From assembly GCA_000974665.1 (NCBI GenBank), contig BBSY01000003.1:868001-932000 (forward strand): a stretch of 64,000 nt of DNA. The letters are read 5' to 3'. The stretch is from an alpha proteobacterium U9-1i (lineage in GTDB: Bacteria; Pseudomonadota; Alphaproteobacteria; Caulobacterales; Aquidulcibacteraceae). The translations under genes and the position numbers were made by a program. Under the pieces are notes generated by a model. That model saw only the letters and a list, made by a program, of their open reading frames with translations, was not told the origin of the DNA and searched no databases. Below are positions 37,662 through 46,051 of this stretch, in pieces; the first letter of the stretch is position 1, and the number at the start of each line of letters is the position of its first letter.

Positions 37662-38678
37662 GTGAAACAACCACTCACCTATAGGGACGCGGGCGTCGAC
37701 ATCGACGAGGGCGAGCGCCTGGTCGACCTGATCAAGCCGGAAGCGAAATCCACAGCCCGCCCTGGCGCTGAAGCGGCCCTCGGTGGATTCGCCGCCGCCT
37801 TCGATCCCAAAGCCGCCGGTTTCAAGGATCCGATCATTCTGGCGACCACCGACGGCGTCGGCACCAAGCTCAAGATCGCCATCGAAAGCGGCCGGCACGA
37901 CACGGTCGGGATCGACCTCGTGGCGATGTGTGTGAACGATCTCTCCGCACAAGGCGCCGAGCCAGTCTTGTTTCTCGACTATTACGCCACGGCCAAACTT
38001 GATGCCGCGCAAGCCGCCAGTGTCGTGCGCGGCATCGCCGAAGGCTGCCGCCAAGCCGGCGCCGCTCTCGCCGGCGGCGAGACGGCGGAAATGCCGGGCA
38101 TGTATGGCAAAGGCGATTACGATCTCGCCGGCTTCGCACTCGGTTGCGCGGAGCGCGGCACGTTGCTGCCGCGCATCGACGAAATGCGCGCCGGCGACGT
38201 GATCATCGGCGTTGCATCAAGCGGCCCGCACTCGAACGGCTATTCGTTGGTGCGCAAGATTGTCGAACGCAGCGGCCTCGCTTGGGACGCACCAGCGCCG
38301 TTTGAAAACGGCAAAACGCTTGCTGAGGCCTTGCTCGCGCCGACGCGCATTTACGCGAAAGCGCTCAAGCCCATCTTTGAGGCGAAACTCGCCAAAGGCG
38401 CCGCGCACATCACCGGCGGCGGTCTCGTGGAAAACACACCGCGCGCGTTGCCGGACGATCTGTCTCCCGCGTTTGATTGGAGCGCGTGGGAGCGTCCTGC
38501 GGTGTTCCGATGGCTGCAAGAAACCGGCGATGTACCGGAAGACGACATGCGCCGTACTTTCAACCTGGGGATCGGCATGATCCTCATCGTCGCGGAGGAG
38601 AACGCCGACGAGGTGCTCGTCAAACTCAACGCCAGCGGCGAGCGCGCGTTTAGGATCGGTGCGCTCGCGAACGCATGA
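37662..38678 (+). CDS. purM: phosphoribosylformylglycinamidine cyclo-ligase
   Basis: AIR synthetase, fifth step of purine synthesis: ATP-dependent closure of FGAM to AIR. The 338-residue length is normal. Signatures are [12 protein letters not shown], then [28 protein letters not shown] (the substrate and nucleotide loops) and [16 protein letters not shown]. It overlaps purN by four bases (ATGA), so the two purine enzymes are translationally coupled. No PurR-type or riboswitch sequence was recognised in the 113 bp upstream. Confidence 0.98.
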   Translation: MKQPLTYRDAGVDIDEGERLVDLIKPEAKSTARPGAEAALGGFAAAFDPKAAGFKDPIILATTDGVGTKLKIAIESGRHDTVGIDLVAMCVNDLSAQGAEPVLFLDYYATAKLDAAQAASVVRGIAEGCRQAGAALAGGETAEMPGMYGKGDYDLAGFALGCAERGTLLPRIDEMRAGDVIIGVASSGPHSNGYSLVRKIVERSGLAWDAPAPFENGKTLAEALLAPTRIYAKALKPIFEAKLAKGAAHITGGGLVENTPRALPDDLSPAFDWSAWERPAVFRWLQETGDVPEDDMRRTFNLGIGMILIVAEENADEVLVKLNASGERAFRIGALANA

Positions 38679-39244
38679 AGCGCGTCGCTGTCCTCATTTC
38701 CGGGCGTGGCTCAAACCTGCAGGCGCTGCTGGGCGCGGCGCGGGACGCCTATGAAATCGCGCTTGTGGTCTCCAATAATCCAGACGCGGAAGGGCTTGTG
38801 CGCGCTCGCGACGCGGGTGTCGAAGCAATCGCGCTTGATCATCGCCCCTATGGGAAGGACCGCGAAGCGTTCGAACGCGATCTCGACGCGCTGCTCATTC
38901 AGCGCAATATCGATCTCGTTGCACTCGCCGGCTTCATGCGCGTTCTGACGCCGTTCTTCGTGCGCGCGTGGGCAAACCGGCTGGTGAACATCCACCCGTC
39001 CTTGCTGCCGAAATATCCAGGCGTCAAAACCCATGAGCGCGCCCTCGAAGCTGGCGACACCGAACACGGCTGCACAGTGCATCTTGTTGTCGAGGAAGTG
39101 GATGCGGGTGAAATTCTCGGGCAGGCGAAGCTCGCCATAAGGCAAGGCGATACGCCGGCGACGCTTGCAGAGCGCGTGCTTGAATTGGAGCACAGCCTTT
39201 ATCCGCGCTGCCTCGCGGAGCTCGCGCGCGCCGCTCGTCGATAA
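38675..39244 (+). CDS. purN: phosphoribosylglycinamide formyltransferase
   Basis: GAR transformylase, using 10-formyl-THF in the third purine step. The 189 residues contain the phosphate loop [12 protein letters not shown], the folate/active-site stretch [10 protein letters not shown], the catalytic Asn-His pair in [12 protein letters not shown] and the catalytic Asp in [16 protein letters not shown]. It starts inside the purM stop codon. The methyltransferase that follows has its own GGAGG site 75 bp downstream. Confidence 0.98.
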   Translation: MKRVAVLISGRGSNLQALLGAARDAYEIALVVSNNPDAEGLVRARDAGVEAIALDHRPYGKDREAFERDLDALLIQRNIDLVALAGFMRVLTPFFVRAWANRLVNIHPSLLPKYPGVKTHERALEAGDTEHGCTVHLVVEEVDAGEILGQAKLAIRQGDTPATLAERVLELEHSLYPRCLAELARAARR

Positions 39245-39318
39245 GCCTGGCGCCCCGTCCCAATCCGGCGAGACGCGAACCCTCCTTGCGCCTATATCAA
39301 CGCCACGGAGGATCTATC

Positions 39319-40131
39319 ATGGCTGAACGCAGCTACGTGCTCGGCACACAAGACGATGAGATTTATCGGCTCGGCTATCAGCACCGCGTCTGGCGCCCGC
39401 GCGCGCTCGACGCGTGGGCGCGCGCACGCATCGGCGACGGCGCCAAGGTGATCGATTTCGGGGCGGGCCCCGGATTTGCGACGATGGATCTCGCCGAGAT
39501 CGTCGGCCCGGCTGGCGAAGTGCACGCCCTCGAACGTTCGCGACGTTTTCTTGATACCCTCGAGGCGCAGGCAAAGGCGCGCGGGATGAGCCAGGTGAAG
39601 GCTTACGAAGTGGACGTCACCACTGACGCTCTGCCCGTGAAAGGCGCGGACGCAGCTTGGTGCCGGTGGGTGCTGGCGTTCCTGCCGGACCCAAAAGCGG
39701 TGCTGGCGAAGTTGGTGGATTCCGTGCGCCCCGGCGGGGCGCTCGTGTTCCACGAATACATCGATTACGGCACGTGGCGGCTCGCCCCGGCGGCGCCCAA
39801 TTTTCAACGCTTCGTCGATGTGGTGACCGCGGATTGGCGCGCGTCCGGCGGCGAGCCCGATGTCGGTCGCGATTTGCCGTCGTGGCTCACGCAAATGGGC
39901 CTCAAGCTCGAGAGCATTCGCCCGCACATCGACGTTGTTTCCAAAGACGACAACGTCTGGCGCTGGCCGATCGGGTTCTTCGAAATCCACATCGACCGGC
40001 TGCTCGAACTCAACCGCATCACGCCCCAAATGGCCAAGGATATGCGCGAAGAATTCGAGCGCGTGTCACAGCAGCCCGGCACCTTGATGGTGACGCCTTT
40101 GGTGCTGGAGATCATCGCACGGAAGGCTTAG
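39319..40131 (+). CDS. class I SAM-dependent methyltransferase
   Basis: A 270-residue protein starting MAERSYVLGTQDDEI, with GGAGG nine bases upstream. The Rossmann methyltransferase core shows motif I VIDFGAGPGFATMDLAE, an acidic residue at the end of strand 2 (ALERSRRFLD), motif IV-like ADAAWCRWVLAFLPDP and the post-motif LVDSVRPGGALVFHEY. The C-terminal third is helical and probably binds the substrate, which cannot be named; relatives act on small molecules. It may share a transcript with purMN. Confidence 0.88.
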   Translation: MAERSYVLGTQDDEIYRLGYQHRVWRPRALDAWARARIGDGAKVIDFGAGPGFATMDLAEIVGPAGEVHALERSRRFLDTLEAQAKARGMSQVKAYEVDVTTDALPVKGADAAWCRWVLAFLPDPKAVLAKLVDSVRPGGALVFHEYIDYGTWRLAPAAPNFQRFVDVVTADWRASGGEPDVGRDLPSWLTQMGLKLESIRPHIDVVSKDDNVWRWPIGFFEIHIDRLLELNRITPQMAKDMREEFERVSQQPGTLMVTPLVLEIIARKA

Positions 40132-40161
40132 CCTTCGCGCGCACCAGCAAGGAGCTTCCTC

Positions 40162-40290
40162 ATGGCGAAGACCCCAGGCGGGCCATTGCCCGGCCAGACC
40201 GGAACGCAACAAAAGGGCGCGCCTACGCCCGGCAAGAGCACAAAGCCTGCCGCACCACCGAGCGGGCCAAAGAGCGGTGGGAAGAAATAA
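40162..40290 (+). CDS. small Pro/Gly/Lys-rich protein (42 aa)
   Basis: A short frame with a strong AAGGAG ribosome-binding site seven to eight bases before ATG, encoding MAKTPGGPLPGQTGTQQ and ending SGPKSGGKK. It is almost free of hydrophobic residues and should be disordered. The frame ends two bases before a perfect 15-bp terminator hairpin. The good ribosome-binding site, clean stop and adjacent terminator argue that it is translated as the last gene after the methyltransferase. I do not recognise a family. Confidence 0.62.
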   Translation: MAKTPGGPLPGQTGTQQKGAPTPGKSTKPAAPPSGPKSGGKK

Positions 40291-40292
40291 AA

Positions 40293-40326
40293 GAACGGCG
40301 AATGGGATCGTTCCCATTCGCCGTTC
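40293..40326. terminator. perfect 15-bp stem bidirectional terminator
   Basis: GAACGGCGAATGGGA pairs perfectly with TCCCATTCGCCGTTC around a TCGT loop. Read on the minus strand (from ndk), the stem is followed by TTCTTTTATTTC, a good T-tract. Read on the plus strand it is followed by AACATTTC, which is weaker. It separates the convergent microprotein and ndk genes. Confidence 0.88.
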
Positions 40327-40350
40327 AACATTTCAAACGTGCGTGTCGGC

Positions 40351-40773
40351 TCAGCCGACGATGTCGTGATCGTTGAAGAAGAACGCGATCTCGCGCTCAG
40401 CGTTCTCGAGGCTGTCGGAGCCATGGACTGAATTGGCTTCGATCGATTCCGCGAAGCGCTTGCGGATGGTGCCCTCAGCGGCGTTCGCCGGGTTGGTGGC
40501 GCCCATAACGTCGCGATATTTTGCGACGGCGTTGTCGCCTTCAAGCGCTTGAATGACCACAGGACCGGAAATCATAAAGTTTACGAGGTCACGGAAGAAC
40601 GGGCGCTCCTTATGAACGGCGTAGAAGCCCTCGGCTTGGCCTTCCGAAAGACGCACGCGCTTTTGCGCGATGATGCGCAAACCGCTCTCTTCAATCACCG
40701 CGTTGATCGCGCCCGTCAGATTGCGCTTGGTCGCGTCGGGTTTGATGATCGAGAACGTGCGTTCGATGGCCAT
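40351..40773 (-). CDS. ndk: nucleoside diphosphate kinase
   Basis: Balances NTP and dNTP pools by phosphate transfer through a phospho-His. The start [18 protein letters not shown] gives the standard 140 residues. The catalytic His117 is in [16 protein letters not shown], and the nucleotide-binding Lys11 is in IIKPDA. An upstream in-frame Met would add about 80 Arg-rich residues and is rejected. The gene ends at the perfect hairpin terminator. Confidence 0.98.
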   Translation of the reverse strand: MAIERTFSIIKPDATKRNLTGAINAVIEESGLRIIAQKRVRLSEGQAEGFYAVHKERPFFRDLVNFMISGPVVIQALEGDNAVAKYRDVMGATNPANAAEGTIRKRFAESIEANSVHGSDSLENAEREIAFFFNDHDIVG

Positions 40774-40859
40774 GTGCGGCTCCAGGAGTCGGCGTGAAGG
40801 ATTGAGGCGCGCTCTATAGCCGCCACCGCACCGCGCGCCAAGCGTCGGCGCACGTCCTT

Positions 40860-41189
40860 TTAGCCGCAGCGCATACTGGCGACGCGGCCTTCGGCTGACA
40901 GGTGCAGATTTAGCCGCCCTGGAGAATAATCCTGCGTCACCAAGCACGTCGCGCAGATCACGCGCGCACCGGCGGGCAAGCTCGCGCGGTTGATCGCGCT
41001 TTCGTGAACGCCAAGCCACGTCGAATGCGCGGCCATCCCGCAGGTGTCGTCGCCTTGAAGCCCGCCCGGCCCAATGGGCGGCGCGGGCGCGTCGGCGGGC
41101 GGTTCGGGGTTGGCCGGATTGTCATGGCGATGCGTCGGCACGCATGCCGCCAACAGCGCAAGCGCGAAGAGGCCGGCGCGGAGCATCAA
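40860..41189 (-). CDS. I78-type peptidase inhibitor-like lipoprotein (second of a tandem pair)
   Basis: A 109-residue protein with a lipoprotein signal ([12 protein letters not shown]; lipobox Cys near 16), a short Pro/Ala-rich linker and a C-terminal domain. That domain runs from [18 protein letters not shown] through [23 protein letters not shown] to VASMRCG. This is the layout of inhibitor family I78 (conserved Cys near the start, vTxDyrxxRLNv, closing Cys-Gly). It overlaps the upstream paralogue by four bases. It is likely anchored in the periplasm and may protect against serine peptidases. Confidence 0.8.
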   Translation of the reverse strand: MMLRAGLFALALLAACVPTHRHDNPANPEPPADAPAPPIGPGGLQGDDTCGMAAHSTWLGVHESAINRASLPAGARVICATCLVTQDYSPGRLNLHLSAEGRVASMRCG

Positions 41190-41518
41190 TAGCAGCTCAG
41201 CGAGGACACGCGGCCATCCGTGCCGGTCATCACGTTAAGGCGATCAGGCCGGAAATCTTGCGTCACGATGGCGTCTGGCGTCAGCACGCGTGTTCCGGCT
41301 GGCAACGTCGCCTGATCGATCTCGCTCGCGAGCGTGCCGATCAGGTGCTGGAAGCGCGAGGCGCCGCACGCGTCTTGCGCGGTTGCTTCCTCGGCCGTTT
41401 GCGGTGTCGCGGCTTGCATCTGCTCACTCTCGCTCGCCGCGGTGTTGGGTTGCTCTTCGGTGGCCTGCCCACAGGCGGCGGCGAGCAGCGCGAGCGCGAA
41501 AACAGAAGCGCGGATCAT
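41186..41518 (-). CDS. I78-type peptidase inhibitor-like lipoprotein (first of a tandem pair)
   Basis: A 110-residue paralogue of the downstream gene. The signal [18 protein letters not shown] is followed by an acidic Gln/Glu/Thr linker. The I78-like domain runs CGASRFQHLIGTLASEIDQA, TRVLTPDAIVTQDFRPDRLNVMT, ending SLSCY in place of Cys-Gly. I chose this Met because GGAG lies seven bases upstream; another Met six bases earlier is too close to that site. The two proteins share leader, linker and domain order, so they arose by tandem duplication and have since diverged. Confidence 0.8.
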   Translation of the reverse strand: MIRASVFALALLAAACGQATEEQPNTAASESEQMQAATPQTAEEATAQDACGASRFQHLIGTLASEIDQATLPAGTRVLTPDAIVTQDFRPDRLNVMTGTDGRVSSLSCY

Positions 41519-41598
41519 AGACATTCTCCAAAGTTCTGGCGACGACGCTACCGCGCCAGTTGATCTGGGCCAACCAATTCCGCTGGCGATGCGTTCCG

Positions 41599-42048
41599 CT
41601 AGCTCTGCCGTTCCCACCGACCGTTTGCGTCCTCCTTCCAGTAAGACGCGTCCAACCCAGCCGCCTTCGCTTCCTTCCAACGCTGGCGCGCCTGGTTCAA
41701 CGCCGCCTCGTCCCGGCCGTCAAACATCAAGCAGGCGCGCTCAAACGCGGCGATTTCGCCGAGTGCGGCGCCGTCCACGAGGAAGAGCGCCTTTGCACCA
41801 TTGGGATTGGCTGCACTGGTCGTCAGCACCACCGGTTGCCGCTCGAGCGCAGGTTCGCCGTCCTTCGCATGAGGAACGAAGCTATCGTCGCGAAAGGTCC
41901 AGAGGCTGGCGTTGAGGGCGTCCACACGCGCGCTGGAGCCGCAGCGCACCAGTGCGCGCCAGCCGCGCTGCAGGCATTTCTCCAACAGCGGCGGCAGCGC
42001 GCGTTCAAGCTCGGAGCGTTCGAGATGGTAGAACCACAGCTCCGCCAT
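41599..42048 (-). CDS. holC: DNA polymerase III chi subunit HolC
   Basis: A clamp-loader accessory protein that links the complex to single-stranded DNA-binding protein. The start MAELWFYHLERSELERALPP gives 149 residues; a Met one codon earlier overlaps the pepA stop. Typical features are the C-terminal-domain pattern LLEKCLQRGWRALVRCGS, LNASLWTFRDDSFVPH and the closing YWKEDANGRWERQ. holC directly after pepA is the usual order in Proteobacteria, and their ends overlap by about one base. Confidence 0.93.
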   Translation of the reverse strand: MAELWFYHLERSELERALPPLLEKCLQRGWRALVRCGSSARVDALNASLWTFRDDSFVPHAKDGEPALERQPVVLTTSAANPNGAKALFLVDGAALGEIAAFERACLMFDGRDEAALNQARQRWKEAKAAGLDASYWKEDANGRWERQS

Positions 42049-43541
42049 CATTCCTCGAACTTGTTGGCCACCAAACGGTTCAGCAGGCGTACGCCGTAGC
42101 CCGTCGCCCATGCAGGCTGAGTTGGATCTTCATACGGACCGGGCTTCCAGGCGGTGCCGGCGATATCGATATGCGCCCACGGCGTGCCGTCCTTGACGAA
42201 ACGCTTGATGAATTGCGCGCCGATAATCGAACCTCCGGCGGGCTTACCCGAAATGTTTTTCATGTCAGCGTTGGGGCTATCGATCATCTTGTCGTACGCG
42301 GCGCCAAGAGGCATGCGCCACACCGGCTCACCCTCGGTGGCGCCCGCCGATTGGATGGCCTGCGCCAATTCTTCGTCATTGGCGTAATAGCCAGCATATT
42401 CGTGGCCCAGCGCTATGATCACGGCGCCGGTCAACGTGGCCAAATCGATCACCGCAGTGGGTTGGAATTGGTCCTGCGCGTACCAGACGGCATCCGCCAG
42501 GATGAGGCGGCCCTCGGCGTCGGTGTTTAGCACCTCAATGGTTTGGCCGGACATCGAGGTCACGATATCGCCTGGCCGCGTTGCATTGGGGCCGGGCATG
42601 TTTTCCACCAGCGCGACGACGCCAACCACGTTGGCTTTGGCTTTGCGCAGCGCGAGCGCCTTCATGGCGCCGGCGACAGCGGCGGAGCCGCCCATGTCGC
42701 CCTTCATCTCGTCCATGCCTGCGCCGGGCTTCAGCGAAATGCCGCCGGTGTCGAAAGTGACGCCTTTGCCGACCAGCGCGATCGGCTTGGACTTCTTCGA
42801 CGCCGCGCCCTTCCAAAACATCGTGACAAGACGCGACGGGCGCGCACTGCCTTGGCCAACGCAGAGCAATGACCCCATGCCGAGCTTTTCCATCGCCTCA
42901 ACGTCGAGGATTTCGACCTCGACGCCGAGCGCAGTCAGCTCTTTCAGCTTTTCGGCGTAGCTCTCCGGATAGAGCAGGTTTGGCGGCAGGCTCACCAGGT
43001 CGCGCGCGAAGAACACGCCTTCAGCCACAGCGGCATCGACCTCCGCGCGGGCGCGCGCCGCGGCCGTGTGCTCCAGTGCTACGGCGACATTTTTCAAAGT
43101 CGGCTTCTGTTCAGGCTTCAGCTTGGTGCGGAACGTGTCGAATCTATATCCCGCCAGCCGCGCACCCAACGCCGCGTGCGACGCGGCGTCGGCGCGCGAA
43201 AGGCCCGGCAATTGATCCGGCTGCAGAACGAGACGTTCGGCGCCCGACGTGAGCACCCGGCGCACCGCGTGCCCCGCCCAACGCTCCACCGCGAGGCCAT
43301 CGGCCTTTTCAAGTTTGCCCAGGCCAATAATGAGCACTCGGCCATACTCGACGCCATCCGGCGCCAGGACATCGACCACTTGCCCCGCAGCGCCCGTAAA
43401 GCGCGCCGCTTTGGCCGCTTTCGCCAGCCGGCCGCCGGCTGCAGTGTCGAGCGCCTTGGCGGCGGCCAAGAATTCGCCGCCCTCGCCGGCCATCACGGCC
43501 ACGACGTCGCCAGAGCCCTCGGTCACAAACTGGATGTCCAT
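42048..43541 (-). CDS. pepA: cytosolic leucyl aminopeptidase
   Basis: An M17 aminopeptidase with two metal ions, removing N-terminal residues from peptides; in some bacteria it also binds DNA. The start MDIQFVTEGSGDVVAV gives 497 residues with no signal peptide. The metal/catalytic motifs are VGKGVTFDTGGISLKPG (Lys and Asp ligands) and the family signature NTDAEGRLILADA. GDMGGSAAVAGAM also fits. It is coupled to holC. A second, exported M17 enzyme occurs in this window, so peptide hydrolysis is covered in both compartments. Confidence 0.97.
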   Translation of the reverse strand: MDIQFVTEGSGDVVAVMAGEGGEFLAAAKALDTAAGGRLAKAAKAARFTGAAGQVVDVLAPDGVEYGRVLIIGLGKLEKADGLAVERWAGHAVRRVLTSGAERLVLQPDQLPGLSRADAASHAALGARLAGYRFDTFRTKLKPEQKPTLKNVAVALEHTAAARARAEVDAAVAEGVFFARDLVSLPPNLLYPESYAEKLKELTALGVEVEILDVEAMEKLGMGSLLCVGQGSARPSRLVTMFWKGAASKKSKPIALVGKGVTFDTGGISLKPGAGMDEMKGDMGGSAAVAGAMKALALRKAKANVVGVVALVENMPGPNATRPGDIVTSMSGQTIEVLNTDAEGRLILADAVWYAQDQFQPTAVIDLATLTGAVIIALGHEYAGYYANDEELAQAIQSAGATEGEPVWRMPLGAAYDKMIDSPNADMKNISGKPAGGSIIGAQFIKRFVKDGTPWAHIDIAGTAWKPGPYEDPTQPAWATGYGVRLLNRLVANKFEE

Positions 43542-43703
43542 AAAATCCCCTAAAGCGGAAAACCGGCCCGCGGGCGCGAACCCTTGGACCGGGCCCGCTT
43601 CAACCGCGGCGCGGCCAGTGGTAGCCATGCCCGGCGCGCTTGAAAAGCTGACCTGTCGCCGCCAGGAACACCTTCAGCGCTTTGCGCCCGCAAAAGGACC
43701 AGG

Positions 43704-44828
43704 ATGAACACCTTCGCCGCCTACGTGTTTCGCCAGGCGCTGGGTCCGCTCCTGGCCATCCTCGGCGCGCTCGCGGCGATCGCGATCCTCACGCAGGGCC
43801 TGAATCAGCTCGACGTCATCATCACCAATCGCCGCGCGGGCTTGGCGTTCGCTTGGGTTACTTTGCTCGCGATCCCACAACTGATCTCGCTCATCCTGCC
43901 GCTCGCGGTCTTTTTCGCGGTGCTCTACGCGCTCAACCGAATGCAGAGCGAAAGCGAGATAGCGGTAGCGTATTCCGCTGGGCTCTCGCGGTCGCGCATC
44001 GCCAGGCCGATCCTGCAACTCGCGGTTCTGGCCGCGCTTGCGCACCTTGCCGTCAACACGCTCATCCAGCCGGCGGCGCTGAAAGAGCGGCGCGAAGTGT
44101 TTTATGAATTGCGCAACGACATCGCCTCAAGCCTCGTCCGCGAAGGCGCGTTCACGTTTCCGAGCGAGGATCTCACGCTTTACGCGCGCGAGCGTGGCGG
44201 CGGCGGCGAGATGCGCGACCTGCTGATCAACGACGCGCGCCCCGAATTTCCCATCACCTACACCGCCCGCGCCGGCGCCATCGTCACCATCGAAGGCGCC
44301 CCCGCCATCGTGATGCGCGATGGTCAAGTGCAGCGCATGACCGAGGATGGGTCGGTCGATGTGCTAGATTTTGACCGCTACGTGCTGCAACTCGAACGCC
44401 TCGTCGAAGAGGAAGATTACTTCTTCTTGAAAGCGTCGGACCGCTACCTCTACGACCTCTTCTTCCCGGACATGACGTCTTACTATGATCAAGACAATGT
44501 CGATCGCTTCTTGTCGGAAGCGCACTCGCGATTGTCCGCGCCGTTGCTCAACTTAGCGATGGCGATGATCGCACTGGCTGGTGTTTTGGTAGGGGAGTTC
44601 AGCCGCAGGGGCTATGCGCGGCGCATGATTATCGCGTCCGGATGCGCGCTCTTCGTGCGGCTGTTGGCGCTTGCGGTGCAAGCGGTTGCGACCGACGAAC
44701 CCTCGCTCAACGCGCTGCAATACGCGCTCCCAATCGGCACGATACTGATCGCCGGGGCGATGTTGTCCGGCAAGAGTTCCCGCAAACGAAGGCTTGAGCT
44801 TGGCCCCGCGGTCGAGGGGCGCATCTGA
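43704..44828 (+). CDS. lptF: LPS export ABC transporter permease LptF
   Basis: An inner-membrane permease of the LptB2FG complex, which extracts lipopolysaccharide and feeds the periplasmic bridge. The 374 residues have three N-terminal and three C-terminal membrane helices around a periplasmic beta-jellyroll, about residues 125-265. The coupling-helix region contains LYALNRMQSESEIAVAYSAGLS, the YjgP/YjgQ hallmark. It is the first gene of a plus-strand envelope run and overlaps lptG by one base. It is divergent from pepA over 162 bp. Confidence 0.95.
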   Translation: MNTFAAYVFRQALGPLLAILGALAAIAILTQGLNQLDVIITNRRAGLAFAWVTLLAIPQLISLILPLAVFFAVLYALNRMQSESEIAVAYSAGLSRSRIARPILQLAVLAALAHLAVNTLIQPAALKERREVFYELRNDIASSLVREGAFTFPSEDLTLYARERGGGGEMRDLLINDARPEFPITYTARAGAIVTIEGAPAIVMRDGQVQRMTEDGSVDVLDFDRYVLQLERLVEEEDYFFLKASDRYLYDLFFPDMTSYYDQDNVDRFLSEAHSRLSAPLLNLAMAMIALAGVLVGEFSRRGYARRMIIASGCALFVRLLALAVQAVATDEPSLNALQYALPIGTILIAGAMLSGKSSRKRRLELGPAVEGRI

Positions 44829-45928
44829 TGGGGTTCCTGTTTTCCCGACTGGGCCGGTACCTCACAACGCGCGCTTTGACCGGCGTGGGCGTTGCTTTGC
44901 TGATCGTGCTGATGTCGATCCTGCTGATCGACCTGGTTGAGCAGATGCGTTCTGTGGGCTCACGCGTTGAGCTTTCTCTGCTCGACGCCGTGCGGCTCAC
45001 GCTCTTGAAGACGCCGATGCTGATCGAGCAGACGCTGCCCTTCGTTGTGCTAGCCGGTACGATGATGGCGATCATCGGCCTCAACCGGTCGAGCGAGCTG
45101 GTGGCGATGCGCGCCGCTGGCGTTTCGGCATGGCGCTTCCTCGCGCCGGCAGCGGCCGTGGGCGCCGCGCTCGGCCTCGTGGTGATCACGCTGCTGAACC
45201 CAATCGGCTCACGGTTTTACCAATTGTTCGAAGCGGAGAAGGCCGAAGCGCTCTCAGACTACGCGCAGACCGGCGATCAAACCGGCGTATGGATTCGCCA
45301 AGGTGATGCCGACGGGCAAGTCGTCATTCATGCTGACAGCGTCGATCAAACGGGTGCGCGCTTGAGCGGCGCTACGTTCATGTTCTTCGAGGTACGCGAC
45401 ACGACGCTGCGGTTCGCGCGCCGCATCAACGCCGCCACCGCCGAATTGAAACCCGGGTTTTGGCAGCTCACTGACCTCGTGGAAGCCACACCCGGCGGTC
45501 GCCCGCAGCGCCACGCCAATCTTGCAATCCCCACCAATCTCGATCCCAACGAATTGCTGGACCGTTTCGTCTCACCGGCCACGTTATCCTTCTGGGATTT
45601 GCCCATTTTCATCCGGGAGGCGCGCGAAGCCGGCTTCGCCCCGACCCGCTACGAGCTCAAATGGCAGAGCCTGCTGGCCTACCCCCTGATGCTGGCGACA
45701 ATGGCCGGCTTGGGTGCGGCCTTTTCGCTTCAGCTTCAGCGTCTGGGCAATTTGGCGCGCTGGGGCGCGGCGGGAGTGGGTATCGGGCTCTTCCTTTTCT
45801 TCTACAGCCAGCTCGCCGGCGCCTTCGCCATCACCCAGACCGTTCCGGCCACGATCGCGGCCTGGAGCGCGCCTGCCGCCGGCATGTTCATCGCCTTGGC
45901 GATGGTGGCTTTTTTGGAAGACGGGTAG
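44828..45928 (+). CDS. lptG: LPS export ABC transporter permease LptG
   Basis: The partner permease to LptF, 366 residues, with the same six-helix plus periplasmic-domain plan. Diagnostic sequence includes TRALTGVGVALLIVLMSILL in the first helix and MAIIGLNRSSELVAMRAAGVS in the coupling region. It starts within the lptF stop codon. The ATPase lptB and the periplasmic lptA/lptC are not in the window. The coordinated order with lptD and surA suits LPS-transport assembly. Confidence 0.95.
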   Translation: MGFLFSRLGRYLTTRALTGVGVALLIVLMSILLIDLVEQMRSVGSRVELSLLDAVRLTLLKTPMLIEQTLPFVVLAGTMMAIIGLNRSSELVAMRAAGVSAWRFLAPAAAVGAALGLVVITLLNPIGSRFYQLFEAEKAEALSDYAQTGDQTGVWIRQGDADGQVVIHADSVDQTGARLSGATFMFFEVRDTTLRFARRINAATAELKPGFWQLTDLVEATPGGRPQRHANLAIPTNLDPNELLDRFVSPATLSFWDLPIFIREAREAGFAPTRYELKWQSLLAYPLMLATMAGLGAAFSLQLQRLGNLARWGAAGVGIGLFLFFYSQLAGAFAITQTVPATIAAWSAPAAGMFIALAMVAFLEDG

Positions 45929-46051
45929 AACGCGCCACACCTACGCGCGAATCCTTAGACGGAAGCGCGCCGCAGCGGCGGCGGGCGCTGGACGCTTCCC
46001 CGCCCACACGGTTAGGTAACGCGCTCGGGGGAGCGGGGAGTCGCCAGAAGG

